Assembly: GCF_030973515.1 (NCBI RefSeq)
Contig: NZ_JARGZA010000005.1
Location: 124,001 to 188,000, forward strand
Reading direction: 5' to 3'
From: Jannaschia maritima
GTDB lineage: Bacteria > Pseudomonadota > Alphaproteobacteria > Rhodobacterales > Rhodobacteraceae
DNA length: 64,000 bases
The notes beneath the pieces were generated by a model. That model worked only from the letters and a program-made list of their open reading frames with translations, ran no database searches and was not told the DNA's origin. Shown piece after piece: positions 32,364 to 41,002 of the stretch (position 1 is the stretch's first letter; each line of letters opens with the position of its first letter). The translations under genes were made by a program, and so were the position numbers.

Positions 32364-32375
32364 CGGTCCGCGCCG

Positions 32376-32885
32376 TCAGCCCAGTTCCGCGAGCCGTTGC
32401 AGGTCCGTGGGGCCCGGAGGCGCGCCCGCCTCGCACAGCATGGCATGGACCTGCCCCCGGTGCTGCGTCTGATGGTTGAACAGATGCACGACGTTGAATC
32501 CGAAGCCCGTACGCACCGCGGCCTCGCCCCGGGTCCAGGCCACGGACCCGCCCAGATCGGTGCGCGTCAGGTGGTCGGCCCATTCCACGATGACGCCGTC
32601 CAGCGCGGCCCGCGCGGCCTTGTAAGCGTCCCAGTCCCGCGGCCCGTCCGTATAGGGGTGGCGCGCCCCGATCGCCCGCGCCGTGGCGTCGTCGTCCGCC
32701 AGCCGGGCCAGCCACGCGCGGTCGTCCCACAGGACGTGGTTCAGCGTCTCGGCGATGGACCGGAACACCGCGCCGCGATCCTCCCAGCGGGCCACGTCGT
32801 CCAGGGCATCCGCTGCGTCCATCAGGGACCGGTTCTGCCACCGGTTGTAGCGCGCCATCGTGCGGGCATAGGCGGGTTCGATCAT
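32376..32885 (-). CDS. DinB family protein
   Basis: A 169-residue four-helix-bundle protein of the DinB/YfiT-like putative metalloenzyme superfamily. Metal-site histidines are visible in FRSIAETLNHVLWDDRAW and in VVHLFNHQTQHRGQVHAML. N-terminal MIEPAYARTMARYNRWQNRS is typical of this subgroup. Some members use bacillithiol or mycothiol, or act as maleylpyruvate isomerases; here the reaction is unknown. ATG at 32885. Confidence 0.9.
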   Translation of the reverse strand: MIEPAYARTMARYNRWQNRSLMDAADALDDVARWEDRGAVFRSIAETLNHVLWDDRAWLARLADDDATARAIGARHPYTDGPRDWDAYKAARAALDGVIVEWADHLTRTDLGGSVAWTRGEAAVRTGFGFNVVHLFNHQTQHRGQVHAMLCEAGAPPGPTDLQRLAELG

Positions 32886-32993
32886 GGCGGGCCAACGAGC
32901 GGGGGAGTCCGCGGTTCCAGGCAGGCGTCGTCGCGACTGCGCACCGGACCCCGCCGGACGTCGCGCCTGGGTCCGATCCGCTGAATCGAACCC

Positions 32994-33013
32994 TTCCCGG
33001 CTGGCGCCGGGAA
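32994..33013 (-). terminator. Terminator of the ABC importer operon
   Basis: On the minus strand TTCCCGGC-GCCA-GCCGGGAA is an 8-bp perfect stem, 6 bases after the permease stop and followed by GGGTTCG. It ends the binding-protein/permease operon. Confidence 0.65.
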
Positions 33014-33019
33014 TTGGCG

Positions 33020-33907
33020 CTAGCCCTTCACCGCCCCCGCCGTCAGGCCGCTGACGATCTGACGCTGGAAGAACAGGATCAGCACGAAGAGCGGCGCGGT
33101 GATGCTGACCACGGCCGCCACGGCGAACATGACGTTCCCCGCCTCGAAGGTGGAGCCCAGGAACGACACGATGCGGGGCACCATGGTCTGGTTCTCGCGG
33201 CTCAGCAGCAGGGCGGTCACCGTGAAGTCGTTGTAGGCGAGGAGGAAGCTGAACAGGCCCGTCGTGATGACGCCCGGCCACATCACCGGAACGATCACGC
33301 GCCAGAACGCCTCGAACCGGTTGCAGCCGTCGACCATGGCCGATTCGTCCAGATCCTTGGGGATCTGCAGGAAGAAGCTGTGCAGCATCCACAAGGTGAA
33401 GGGCTGGTTGATGGCCACCAGCACGATGATCGTGGTCGGCAGGTGCCCCCAAAGGTTCCATTCGAAGAACGGCAGCAGATAGCCCGACACCAGCGTGATG
33501 TGGGGCATCGCGCGGAACACCAGGGCGATCATCAGAAGCCAGAACGCGTAGCGGAACCCCGACCGCGCCAACGCATAGCCCCCCAGCGTGCCCAAGGTCA
33601 GGCTGATGACCACGGTCGAGGTCACGACGATGGCGGTGTTCATGGCGTTGCGCCAGAAGTCCTGGTCAATCCAGGCGCCGGAATAGCCGTTGGTCGTGAA
33701 GGGACCGCCCGTCTCGATGGTGGTGCGGGTTCCGTTCAGCGCGTTGGTCCAATCGGTGCGGCTGAAGAAGTCGCTCTCGACCTTGAAGGACCCCCATAGG
33801 GTCCACAGGAACGGGAAGGAGGCCACGACCACCCACAGCAGGACCAGCACGGAGGACACGACCACCAGGCCCGTGGATCGTCTCTGCGACGTGACGTCGG
33901 CGCTCAT
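33020..33907 (-). CDS. Carbohydrate ABC transporter permease (MalG type)
   Basis: A 295-residue inner-membrane permease with six membrane helices. The EAA loop that docks to the ATPase is DESAMVDGCNRFEAFWRVIV at about 195-215. Also visible: FLWTLWGSFKVESDFFSRTD after helix 1 and the QPFTLWMLHSFFLQIPKDLD region. Third gene of the importer operon, 1 base after the other permease gene. Substrate probably a sugar or polyol. No ATP-binding gene follows; the operon ends at a hairpin. Confidence 0.92.
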   Translation of the reverse strand: MSADVTSQRRSTGLVVVSSVLVLLWVVVASFPFLWTLWGSFKVESDFFSRTDWTNALNGTRTTIETGGPFTTNGYSGAWIDQDFWRNAMNTAIVVTSTVVISLTLGTLGGYALARSGFRYAFWLLMIALVFRAMPHITLVSGYLLPFFEWNLWGHLPTTIIVLVAINQPFTLWMLHSFFLQIPKDLDESAMVDGCNRFEAFWRVIVPVMWPGVITTGLFSFLLAYNDFTVTALLLSRENQTMVPRIVSFLGSTFEAGNVMFAVAAVVSITAPLFVLILFFQRQIVSGLTAGAVKG

Positions 33908-33908
33908 G

Positions 33909-34940
33909 TCAGTGCCCCCCCTTCGTGGTGAAGTCCCGCCATGTGCGCAGCAGCACGGGGGTCAGCAGGATCACGACGCCCAGGATCGTCAGCACGCTGG
34001 TCGCCGCGGCGGAGTTGAACAGCGTGATCTCGCCCCGCAGATCGTTGTAGATGTTGTAGCTCAGCGACGGGGCGACCGCGCCGGCGTTGAAGCTGACGAT
34101 GGGCTCGAAGACGCGGAAGTTGTCCATCAGCTGGATCAGCGCGATGAACACGGTCAGCGGCGCCAGATGCGGGATGACCACGTAGCGGATCCGCTCCCAC
34201 CGGGACGCGCCATCGACCATCGCGGCTTCCAACGGTTCCTGCGGAACGGTCTGGAGCCCTGCGTAGTAGACGATGAAGGCGAAGGGGGCCGAGGACCAGA
34301 CCCCGTAGATGTAGAGCGTGATCCATGTCAGCGGGGCGGACGCCCGCAGCGAAAGGGTCGGATCGCCCGTGATCGCCTGCAGGGCCGATCCCAGGATGCC
34401 GTTCTGCTCCATCATCCAGTACAGGACCAGCGCGCCGACCACCGGAGTCACGATCATCGGCAGCAGCGACACGAAGATCGTGGGGCCCTTGAAGACCTTG
34501 GGCAACCCGTTGACCCCCAGCGCGATGGCCAGGCCCAACACGATGGTCAGCGGCGTGACGATGGCGACGTAGGACAGGGTGAAGATCAGCGCGCGGTAGA
34601 AGGGCAGGTTCATCAGCCGGGACACGAAGTCGCCGAGCCCGGTCGAGGCGGCCCAGATCGCTCCGACCTCGTCGGCGGCGAGATGGGCGCGGTCGGTGTA
34701 GACCGACAGGCCCGCGAACCGGCCCAGCGGCTCCGCCTCGCGCAGGGCGCGCGTGGCGTCCTGGTCGATGGTCGTCTCCTCCGTGCAGCCGAAGGGGCCG
34801 CAGTTCTCCGACACGACCACGACCTGCTCGTGCTCGACGTAGAGCGACTGGAACACGACCGACACGATGGGGACGAAGATGAACAGGGTCATCGCCACCA
34901 GCGAGGGCAGGATGAACCAGAAGAACGTGCGATGCGGCAT
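33909..34940 (-). CDS. Carbohydrate ABC transporter permease (MalF type)
   Basis: A 343-residue permease. Membrane helix 1 is FILPSLVAMTLFIFVPIVSV. A large periplasmic loop of about 75 residues follows, containing CGPFGC (two Cys, possible disulphide). The EAA loop is EAAMVDGASRWERIRYVVIP. It pairs with the MalG-type permease to form the channel. Start at ATG 34940 (MPHRTFFWFILPSLV); a 19-residue longer frame is rejected. Confidence 0.92.
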   Translation of the reverse strand: MPHRTFFWFILPSLVAMTLFIFVPIVSVVFQSLYVEHEQVVVVSENCGPFGCTEETTIDQDATRALREAEPLGRFAGLSVYTDRAHLAADEVGAIWAASTGLGDFVSRLMNLPFYRALIFTLSYVAIVTPLTIVLGLAIALGVNGLPKVFKGPTIFVSLLPMIVTPVVGALVLYWMMEQNGILGSALQAITGDPTLSLRASAPLTWITLYIYGVWSSAPFAFIVYYAGLQTVPQEPLEAAMVDGASRWERIRYVVIPHLAPLTVFIALIQLMDNFRVFEPIVSFNAGAVAPSLSYNIYNDLRGEITLFNSAAATSVLTILGVVILLTPVLLRTWRDFTTKGGH

Positions 34941-35043
34941 CAGGCGCCCCCCGTTTGTCCGATGGGCGGCCCGGCATCGCGCCGGATCGCCCCGCATCGG
35001 GCGGGCGGGCGCGGCCCCCCGGCCGCCCCCGCCCGGACGGCCG

Positions 35044-36285
35044 TCAGTTCACGAAGCCCTGCTCGCGCGCGGCGGTCGTGTAGGCCGCCTCGACGTCGGC
35101 CAGCGCCTGCTCCGCCGATTCGCGGCCCTGCATGAAGTCGGACAGCTCGTTGCCCAGCGCCGTGTGCAGCAGGCCGGCATAGGGCAGCATCGGGTAGGGG
35201 ATCGCCCCGCCCTGCGCCGACGCGGCCACGCCGGCGGCGGCGGGCGTGGGCTGGTAGCCCTCGATCAGCCAGACCGCGGCCTCCTCGTTGCCCTCCATCA
35301 CCTCGGGCTGGATGCCGTGGACCATCGCCTGGAAGGACGCGGCCGCGTCCTCGTCGCTGATGTTGCGCGCGATGGTGAACCCGTCCCACCACAGCGTCGT
35401 CGCGGGGATCGAGCCGCCGTCGACCGTGGGCGCCGCGGCGAGGACGGTGTTGGACGTCACCTCCTCCGTGGAGCCCTCGTCGTCCAGGATGCCGCCCCCG
35501 CGGGAGCCCCACATCATCGCCAGCGCGGCGTCGCCCGCTTCCCAGATGGCGCCGGTCGCGTTCGAATCGTAGGTCAGGAAGTCGGGGTTCGACAGCTCGG
35601 CCAGCGCCTTGAGCGTCTCGAGCGCCTTGACGCCCGTCTCGTTGTTGATCGCGACCTGGGCGGTGCCCGGCTCGAAGAACGAGCCGCCCAGCCCCAGGTA
35701 CATGTTGTTGAACTCCTGCCCCAGGTTCCAACCCGTCATCGTGTTGGAGATGTAGGGGTGATCCATGATGCCCTGGTCGCGGATGGCCTGACCGGCGGCG
35801 ATGACCTCCTCCCAGGTGGTCGGGACCTCCAGGCCGGCCTGCTCCAGGATGTCCTCGCGGTAGAACAGGTGCTGCGCGTTCGCCATGAACCCGATGGCCA
35901 TCACCTGCCCGCCGACGGAGATCTGCTGCGTCGGGAGCAGGTCCTGGCCGTATTCGGCGATCAGGTCGTCCAGGGGCCGGATTAGGTCGTCGTTCAGCAG
36001 CGGCACGATGGACGAGTTCGCCACGATCGCCACGGTGTATTGCGCGGGGTCGGCCGTCAGCGCCGCGACCTGAAGCTCCTTGTGCTCCGTGGTCAGGTTG
36101 GCCGACATGTCGCCCGAGGTTGTGCATTCCATCGCGCGGTCGACGACGGCCTGGATGGCCCCGAACTCGTTGCCCAGGATGCGGACGTTGCCCTCGCCCA
36201 GGTCGCAGCCGTGGGCATCGGCCCAGGCGGCACCGGCCAAGAGCGTGGCGGCGCCAGCCAGAAGGGCGGTCTTGGTGATCGTCAT
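35044..36285 (-). CDS. ABC transporter sugar-binding protein
   Basis: A 413-residue periplasmic receptor (family 1 extracellular solute-binding protein). Signal peptide MTITKTALLAGAATLLAGAA with an A-x-A cut (AWADA). The mature domain has GNVRILGNEFGAIQAVVDRA, YGQDLLPTQQISVGGQVMAI, GFMANAQHLFYREDILEQAG and VPTTWEEVIAAGQAI, the standard class I pattern. Two cysteines near the N terminus (HGCDLG and MECTTSG) may pair. First gene of the operon; ligand unknown. Confidence 0.92.
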   Translation of the reverse strand: MTITKTALLAGAATLLAGAAWADAHGCDLGEGNVRILGNEFGAIQAVVDRAMECTTSGDMSANLTTEHKELQVAALTADPAQYTVAIVANSSIVPLLNDDLIRPLDDLIAEYGQDLLPTQQISVGGQVMAIGFMANAQHLFYREDILEQAGLEVPTTWEEVIAAGQAIRDQGIMDHPYISNTMTGWNLGQEFNNMYLGLGGSFFEPGTAQVAINNETGVKALETLKALAELSNPDFLTYDSNATGAIWEAGDAALAMMWGSRGGGILDDEGSTEEVTSNTVLAAAPTVDGGSIPATTLWWDGFTIARNISDEDAAASFQAMVHGIQPEVMEGNEEAAVWLIEGYQPTPAAAGVAASAQGGAIPYPMLPYAGLLHTALGNELSDFMQGRESAEQALADVEAAYTTAAREQGFVN

Positions 36286-36410
36286 GGTTCTCTCCCCTGT
36301 CGTTGCGGCCCCGCGTGGGGACCCCCGATCCCTTGCGTATCGGCCGGGGGGGATTAACGGGGCTCCGGGGCCGGATTGCAAGGGGTTTGGTGGCCCGACG
36401 TCCGCCGCCG

Positions 36411-36605
36411 TCACCAATGCGGGGGCCGTTCGTCCCCCAGCGTCACGCCGCCCGATCCCGCCTGTTCCGCCTCCGCGGCGCGCTGCAGCAGTGCGGCGAC
36501 CCGCCGTTCCAGCGCGGCGATCCGGCCCGCCTGGTCAGCCACGACCTCGGACAGGTCGTCGGCGATCCGCTCCAGATGGGCGATGCGCTCCTGATCGGGG
36601 TCCAT
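36411..36605 (-). CDS. SlyX family protein
   Basis: A 64-residue coiled-coil protein: [20 protein letters not shown], then [20 protein letters not shown], ending in the conserved ERPPHW tail of SlyX. Function of the family is unknown. ATG 36605; divergent from hisS. The 125 bases between it and the downstream binding-protein gene probably hold that gene's promoter. Confidence 0.88.
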   Translation of the reverse strand: MDPDQERIAHLERIADDLSEVVADQAGRIAALERRVAALLQRAAEAEQAGSGGVTLGDERPPHW

Positions 36606-36675
36606 GGGCCTCTCCGTCGGTTGCGGCCCGGGGGCGGGCGGCGTTATGGGGCGTTCCGACCAGGATAGGTGGGAC

Positions 36676-38364
36676 ATGGCGAAGAAAGACAAGGTCCGCC
36701 GGCCGCGCGCCGACACCCCCCGGGGCTTCCGCGACTACTTCGGCGCCGACGTCACCGCCCGCGCCGCCATGCTGGGGAAGATCGCCGCCGTGTACCACCG
36801 CTACGGCTTCGACGCACTGGAAACGTCGGCTGTGGAGACGGTGGAGGCGCTGGGCTCCTTCCTGCCCGACGTGGACCGCCCCAACGCGGGCGTCTTCGCG
36901 TGGCAGGAAGGGGGCGAGGGCGAAGAGGCCAAGCCCGGCGACTGGCTGGCGTTGCGATACGACATGACGGCGCCCCTGGCCCGCGTGTACGCACAGCACC
37001 GCAACGACCTGCCCACGCCGTACCGGCGCTATGCGATGGGCCCCGTCTGGCGCAACGAGAAGCCCGGCCCGGGGCGGTTCCGCCAGTTCTACCAATGCGA
37101 CGCCGACACGGTGGGCACGGCGAGCGTGGCAGCGGACGCAGAGATGGCCGCGATGCTGTGTGACGTCCTGGAGGCCGTGGGGATCGACCGTGGCGATTAC
37201 GTCGTGCGGATCAACAACCGCAAGGTGCTGAACGGCGTGATGGAGAATGCGGGTTTGGTCGAAAATGAGGAAGCTTGGGGAGTAGTCCTTAGAGCAATCG
37301 ACAAGGTCGACCGCCTGGGAAAACACGGAATCAAAGAGTTGTTCGGCTCCGGGCGAACAGATGAAAGTGGTGATTTCACAAAGGGTGCAAACCTGAGCCG
37401 GGATCAAACGACTACTATTATCAAGTTCGTCGAGACCAATGAGCAGGTCGCATCGGTTCTCCGCAACATCGAGGAGACCAAGGAGTGGGACGATGTCGTC
37501 AGCGAAGCTAACGGAACTGATCTAGGACGCACCTACGAAACAGCTAACGGGGTGAGACTCCGACTGAATAGTCGCGGCCACGCATCCAAGCGGAACTGGG
37601 CGACACTTCAATATCTACAAGCCATTGCAGAAGACTCGTCCGATGCAGCCGAAGGCGTGACAGAACTTCGCATGATGGCCGACCTCCTCGCCGCCCAAGG
37701 CTACGGCCCCGACCGCATCGTCATCGACCCCTCCGTCGTGCGCGGCCTCGGCTACTACACCGGCCCCGTCGTGGAAGCCGAACTGACCTTCGAGATCACC
37801 GACGACAAGGGACGCCCCCAGCGGTTCGGCTCCGTCGCGGGCGGGGGCCGCTACGACGACCTCGTGACGCGGTTCACCGGCCAGGCCGTGCCCGCCACCG
37901 GCATCTCCATCGGCGTGGACCGCCTGCTGGCCGCCCTGCGCCTGAAGGAGGCCGAACGCGCGCGAGCGGCGGGTGCCACCGCGACGCGCCTAGACGGCCC
38001 CGTCGTCGTCACCGTTATGGACCGCGACCGCATGGCCGACTACCAGTCCATCTGCGCCGCGCTGCGGGACGCCGGCATCCGGGCGGAGGTCTATCTGGGC
38101 AATCCGAAAAACTTCGGCAACCAGCTGAAGTACGCCGACCGCCGCAACAGCCCGGCCGCGATCATCCAAGGCAGCGACGAGGCCGCGCGCAGCGTCGTCC
38201 AGGTCAAGGACCTGGCCCTGGGCGCGAAGATCGCCGAAGGCGCCAGTCTGGACGAGTGGAAGTCGCACGAGGCGCAGAAGACCGTAACCATACGAGACCC
38301 GAAGACGGGTAAAGCCGATTTCACCAAGTTGATCGACACGATTTGGGCGATCACCGAACGATGA
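36676..38364 (+). CDS. hisS: Histidyl-tRNA synthetase with AT-rich mosaic segment and insertion
   Basis: A 562-residue class II synthetase that charges tRNA-His. Motif 2 region: [20 protein letters not shown]. HisA-type motif: [10 protein letters not shown] at about 354-363. Motif 3: [16 protein letters not shown] at about 406. The C-terminal anticodon-binding domain has [20 protein letters not shown]. Most HisS proteins are 420-500 residues. Here about residues 190-333 are encoded by AT-rich DNA, and about residues 266-312 (from TKEWDDVV to ATLQYLQ) look like an insertion in the HisS-specific insertion domain. The reading frame and all core motifs are intact, so the enzyme is probably active. 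Start ATG 36676 ([20 protein letters not shown]). Confidence 0.93.
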   Translation: MAKKDKVRRPRADTPRGFRDYFGADVTARAAMLGKIAAVYHRYGFDALETSAVETVEALGSFLPDVDRPNAGVFAWQEGGEGEEAKPGDWLALRYDMTAPLARVYAQHRNDLPTPYRRYAMGPVWRNEKPGPGRFRQFYQCDADTVGTASVAADAEMAAMLCDVLEAVGIDRGDYVVRINNRKVLNGVMENAGLVENEEAWGVVLRAIDKVDRLGKHGIKELFGSGRTDESGDFTKGANLSRDQTTTIIKFVETNEQVASVLRNIEETKEWDDVVSEANGTDLGRTYETANGVRLRLNSRGHASKRNWATLQYLQAIAEDSSDAAEGVTELRMMADLLAAQGYGPDRIVIDPSVVRGLGYYTGPVVEAELTFEITDDKGRPQRFGSVAGGGRYDDLVTRFTGQAVPATGISIGVDRLLAALRLKEAERARAAGATATRLDGPVVVTVMDRDRMADYQSICAALRDAGIRAEVYLGNPKNFGNQLKYADRRNSPAAIIQGSDEAARSVVQVKDLALGAKIAEGASLDEWKSHEAQKTVTIRDPKTGKADFTKLIDTIWAITER

Positions 38365-38385
38365 CCGCCGCAGAAGGGACGTCCC

Positions 38386-38404
38386 GCCCGGCGGCACGCC
38401 GGGC
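38386..38404 (+). terminator. Hairpin after hisS
   Basis: GCCCGGCG-GCA-CGCCGGGC, an 8-bp perfect stem, 22 bases after the hisS stop. More GC-rich palindromes follow before hisZ (for example GCGGGGGCTTTGCCCCC near 38450). No U-run. Confidence 0.45.
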
Positions 38405-38506
38405 TGCCCCCGCCCGCCCCGTCACGCCGGAGGCGTGCTTGCAGCACGACGGCGGGGGCTTTGCCCCCACCTCGGTCGGGGGCCGCCCTCCGAGCGTGGC
38501 AGGACC

Positions 38507-39532
38507 ATGATCCCCCCCGCCACCCGCACGCGGGCCATCGCCCTGCTGGACCGCTTCGCCGCCACGGGCGCGCAGGTCGTCCAACCCCCCATCCTCGTCC
38601 CCGCAGGACCGCTCCTGGATCTCTACGGTGAGGACATCCGCGCGCGTGCCTTCGTCACCCAGGACCCCCTGCGGGGCGAAGCGATGCTGCGGCCCGACTT
38701 CACCGTCGCCATCGCCCAGGCCCACTTGGACGCGGCCGATGGCCCCGCCGCCTATGCCTATCTGGGCGAGGTGTTCCGGCGGCAGGAGGACGATCCCGAC
38801 CGGCCGCGCGAATACCTGCAGGTCGGCCTGGAACGGCTTGGCGACGCCGACCGCGCCGCGGCGGATGCGGACGTCCTCGCCTCCATCGCGGCGGCGCTGC
38901 GCGATGCGGACACGGCCCCCGCCACGGGCGACCTGGGCCTCCTGATCGCGGCGGTGGACACGCTGGACACCACGCCCCGCCGCCGCGCGGCCCTGCGCCG
39001 CCACATCTGGCGGCCCATGCGCTTCCGCCGGCTGCTGGACCGCTTCGGCACCGCCGTCGTCCCCCGCCCGACACCCGCCACGACGGCCCCCCTGGTCGGT
39101 CTGCGCGGCGCGGCCGAGATCGCGGCCCGCCACGACGCGCTGGCGCAGGACGCCGCGACGCCCCCGCTGCCGGGACAGCAGGTCCAGGCGTTGCAGGCCC
39201 TGCTGGATCTGTCGCTGCCGATGGATGCCGCCGCGGACCGCTTGGCCGCCCTGACCGCGGCGCTGCCGGGCCTGCTCCCTGCGGTGGAACGGTTCGACGC
39301 CCGCCGCCGCGCCCTCGCGGCCCGGGGCATCGACACCGCCGCCCTGCCCTTCGCCCCCGCCCGCGGGCGCAGCGCCATGGAGTACTACGACGGGTTCACC
39401 TTCACCTTCGCCCGCCGCGACGGCGGCGTGGTCGCCACCGGGGGCCGGTACGACGCGCTGACCACGGCCCTCGGCGGGGGCCACGGCGTGCCCGCCGTGG
39501 GGGGCGTGATTCGACCGGGGATGCTGCCGTGA
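38507..39532 (+). CDS. hisZ: ATP phosphoribosyltransferase regulatory subunit HisZ
   Basis: A 341-residue catalytically dead paralogue of HisS that pairs with short HisG and gives feedback control of histidine synthesis. HisS-like regions: PATRTRAIALLDRFAATGAQ, FVTQDPLRGEAMLRPDFTVA, YAYLGEVFRRQEDDPDRPRE, and late SAMEYYDGFTFTFARRDGGV plus VVATGGRYDALTTALGGG. Ends VPAVGGVIRPGMLP. Its last codons overlap the hisG start (GTGA). Confidence 0.93.
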   Translation: MIPPATRTRAIALLDRFAATGAQVVQPPILVPAGPLLDLYGEDIRARAFVTQDPLRGEAMLRPDFTVAIAQAHLDAADGPAAYAYLGEVFRRQEDDPDRPREYLQVGLERLGDADRAAADADVLASIAAALRDADTAPATGDLGLLIAAVDTLDTTPRRRAALRRHIWRPMRFRRLLDRFGTAVVPRPTPATTAPLVGLRGAAEIAARHDALAQDAATPPLPGQQVQALQALLDLSLPMDAAADRLAALTAALPGLLPAVERFDARRRALAARGIDTAALPFAPARGRSAMEYYDGFTFTFARRDGGVVATGGRYDALTTALGGGHGVPAVGGVIRPGMLP

Positions 39533-40215
39533 TCCGTTTGGGCGTGCCGTCCAAGGGGCGGTTGATGGACAAGACCTTCGACTGGTTCGCCGACCGCGGC
39601 CTGACGTTGTCGCGCACCGGATCGGACCGCGAATACGCGGGCGCCGTGGACGGGGCCGACATGGCCCTCGTCCTGCTTTCGGCCTCCGAGATCCCGCGCG
39701 AGCTGGCCGCCGGGCGCCTGCACCTGGGCGTGACCGGCTCGGACCTGGTGCGCGAAGGTGTCGTCAACTGGGACAGCCGCTTGGACGTCGTGGCGCGGAT
39801 GGGCTTCGGACAGGCCGACCTCGTGCTGGCCGTGCCCGCCGCCTGGACCGACTGCGACACGCTGGACGACCTCGACGCCGTGGCGGCCGCCTTCCGCGCG
39901 GAACACGGCCACCGGTTGCGCATCGCCACGAAGTATCACCGCCAGGTCCGCGACTTCCTGCGCGCCGCCCAGGTCGCCGATTATGCGTTGGTGGACAGCC
40001 AGGGCGCGACGGAGGGCACCGTGCTGAACCGCACCGCGGAGGCCATCGCCGACATCACCTCGACCGGCGAGACCCTGCGCGCCAACCACCTGAAGGTCCT
40101 GTCCGATGGGCTGATCCACGCCAGCCAGGCCACCCTGTGGCGGTCGAAGACGGCCGGTTGGTCGGAGGCGGAGCAGGCCGAGATGAGGCGTCTGGCCGAC
40201 CGCCTGGCGTCCTGA
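39529..40215 (+). CDS. hisG: ATP phosphoribosyltransferase, short form HisG
   Basis: A 228-residue catalytic subunit for the first step of histidine synthesis (ATP plus PRPP to phosphoribosyl-ATP). It lacks the C-terminal regulatory ACT-like domain of long HisG and needs HisZ, which is just upstream. It starts at GTG 39529 (IRLGVPSKGRLMDKTFDWFA). The substrate-binding region includes LHLGVTGSDLVREGVVNWDS, and the PRPP loop region is in ALVDSQGATEGTVLNRTAEA. Confidence 0.95.
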   Translation: MIRLGVPSKGRLMDKTFDWFADRGLTLSRTGSDREYAGAVDGADMALVLLSASEIPRELAAGRLHLGVTGSDLVREGVVNWDSRLDVVARMGFGQADLVLAVPAAWTDCDTLDDLDAVAAAFRAEHGHRLRIATKYHRQVRDFLRAAQVADYALVDSQGATEGTVLNRTAEAIADITSTGETLRANHLKVLSDGLIHASQATLWRSKTAGWSEAEQAEMRRLADRLAS

Positions 40216-40231
40216 CCCGGCGGGGGGAGGG

Positions 40232-40831
40232 TCAGCGCCGCTCCACGTCGCGCAGGCGAGGCTCGTGGACGCGGGTGCGGATCAGGACCGCCGCCGCCGC
40301 GCCCGCCAGGAACCCGAAGAGGTGCGCCTCCCAGGACACGCCGGCCCGACCGGGCAGGACGCCCCAGATCAGCGCGCCATAGAGGACGCCGACCAGGGCC
40401 GCAGCCCCCAGCGTCACGGCGGACCGGTCTACCAGCCCCCGCGCGACGAGGAACCCGAACCAGCCGAACACCAGCCCCGACGCGCCGACATGCACCGCCG
40501 GGGTGCCGAACAGCCAGACCAGTGCGCCGCCCGCGCCGACGATGACCGCGTTCACCGCGATCAACGCGCGCGTGGCCGTCGCCGCCAGCAGCCCGCCCAT
40601 CACCAGGAGCGGCGCGGTGTTCGACATCAGATGCGGGAAGCTGCCATGGAGGAACGGCATCCCCAACACGCCGTCCAGGCCACCCACCCGACGCGGGATC
40701 AGGCCGAAGGCGAAGTTCATCCAATACCCCGTGGCCCAGTTCACCGCCTGGATCACCCACAGGAGGCCGACGAAGGCCCCAAGGGCCACGAGGCGCAGCA
40801 GCAGAACGCGCGTGTGTCGGGTACCGATCAT
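40232..40831 (-). CDS. Rhomboid family intramembrane serine protease
   Basis: A 199-residue integral membrane protease with six helices. Catalytic Ser in VHVGASGLVFGWFGFL (GxSG), catalytic His in WEAHLFGFLAGAAAAVL, and the oxyanion His/Asn pair in MPFLHGSFPHLMSNTAPLLV. All rhomboid signatures are present. ATG 40831 chosen because the upstream frame is a shadow of the divergent intergenic DNA. Ends 16 bases from the hisG stop (convergent). Confidence 0.92.
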   Translation of the reverse strand: MIGTRHTRVLLLRLVALGAFVGLLWVIQAVNWATGYWMNFAFGLIPRRVGGLDGVLGMPFLHGSFPHLMSNTAPLLVMGGLLAATATRALIAVNAVIVGAGGALVWLFGTPAVHVGASGLVFGWFGFLVARGLVDRSAVTLGAAALVGVLYGALIWGVLPGRAGVSWEAHLFGFLAGAAAAVLIRTRVHEPRLRDVERR

Positions 40832-41002
40832 GCGCGGGACCCTAGACGGACCATGCCCGGCGGCAAGGTCCCCTGCGGCCACCGCCCAAGGAACGGGCAT
40901 TCGGGCGACGGGTCCCCCGATTCCGGTCAGCGGCACCGCGAATCCGCTTGGGGCTCCCCCCGCGGTCAGCCTAGGGTCGCGCGGAAGGGGGACGCGGGGG
41001 CC

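Noticed and set aside
32970-32995. tRNA T-arm (GGGTTCGATTC on the minus strand)
   Set aside because: No anticodon arm or acceptor stem could be formed around it; it lies next to a terminator hairpin.
37245-37675. Intein or intron in hisS
   Set aside because: No intein splice residues (Cys/Ser at the start, His-Asn at the end) and the segment itself encodes HisS residues on both sides, so it is a mosaic exchange or insertion, not an intein.
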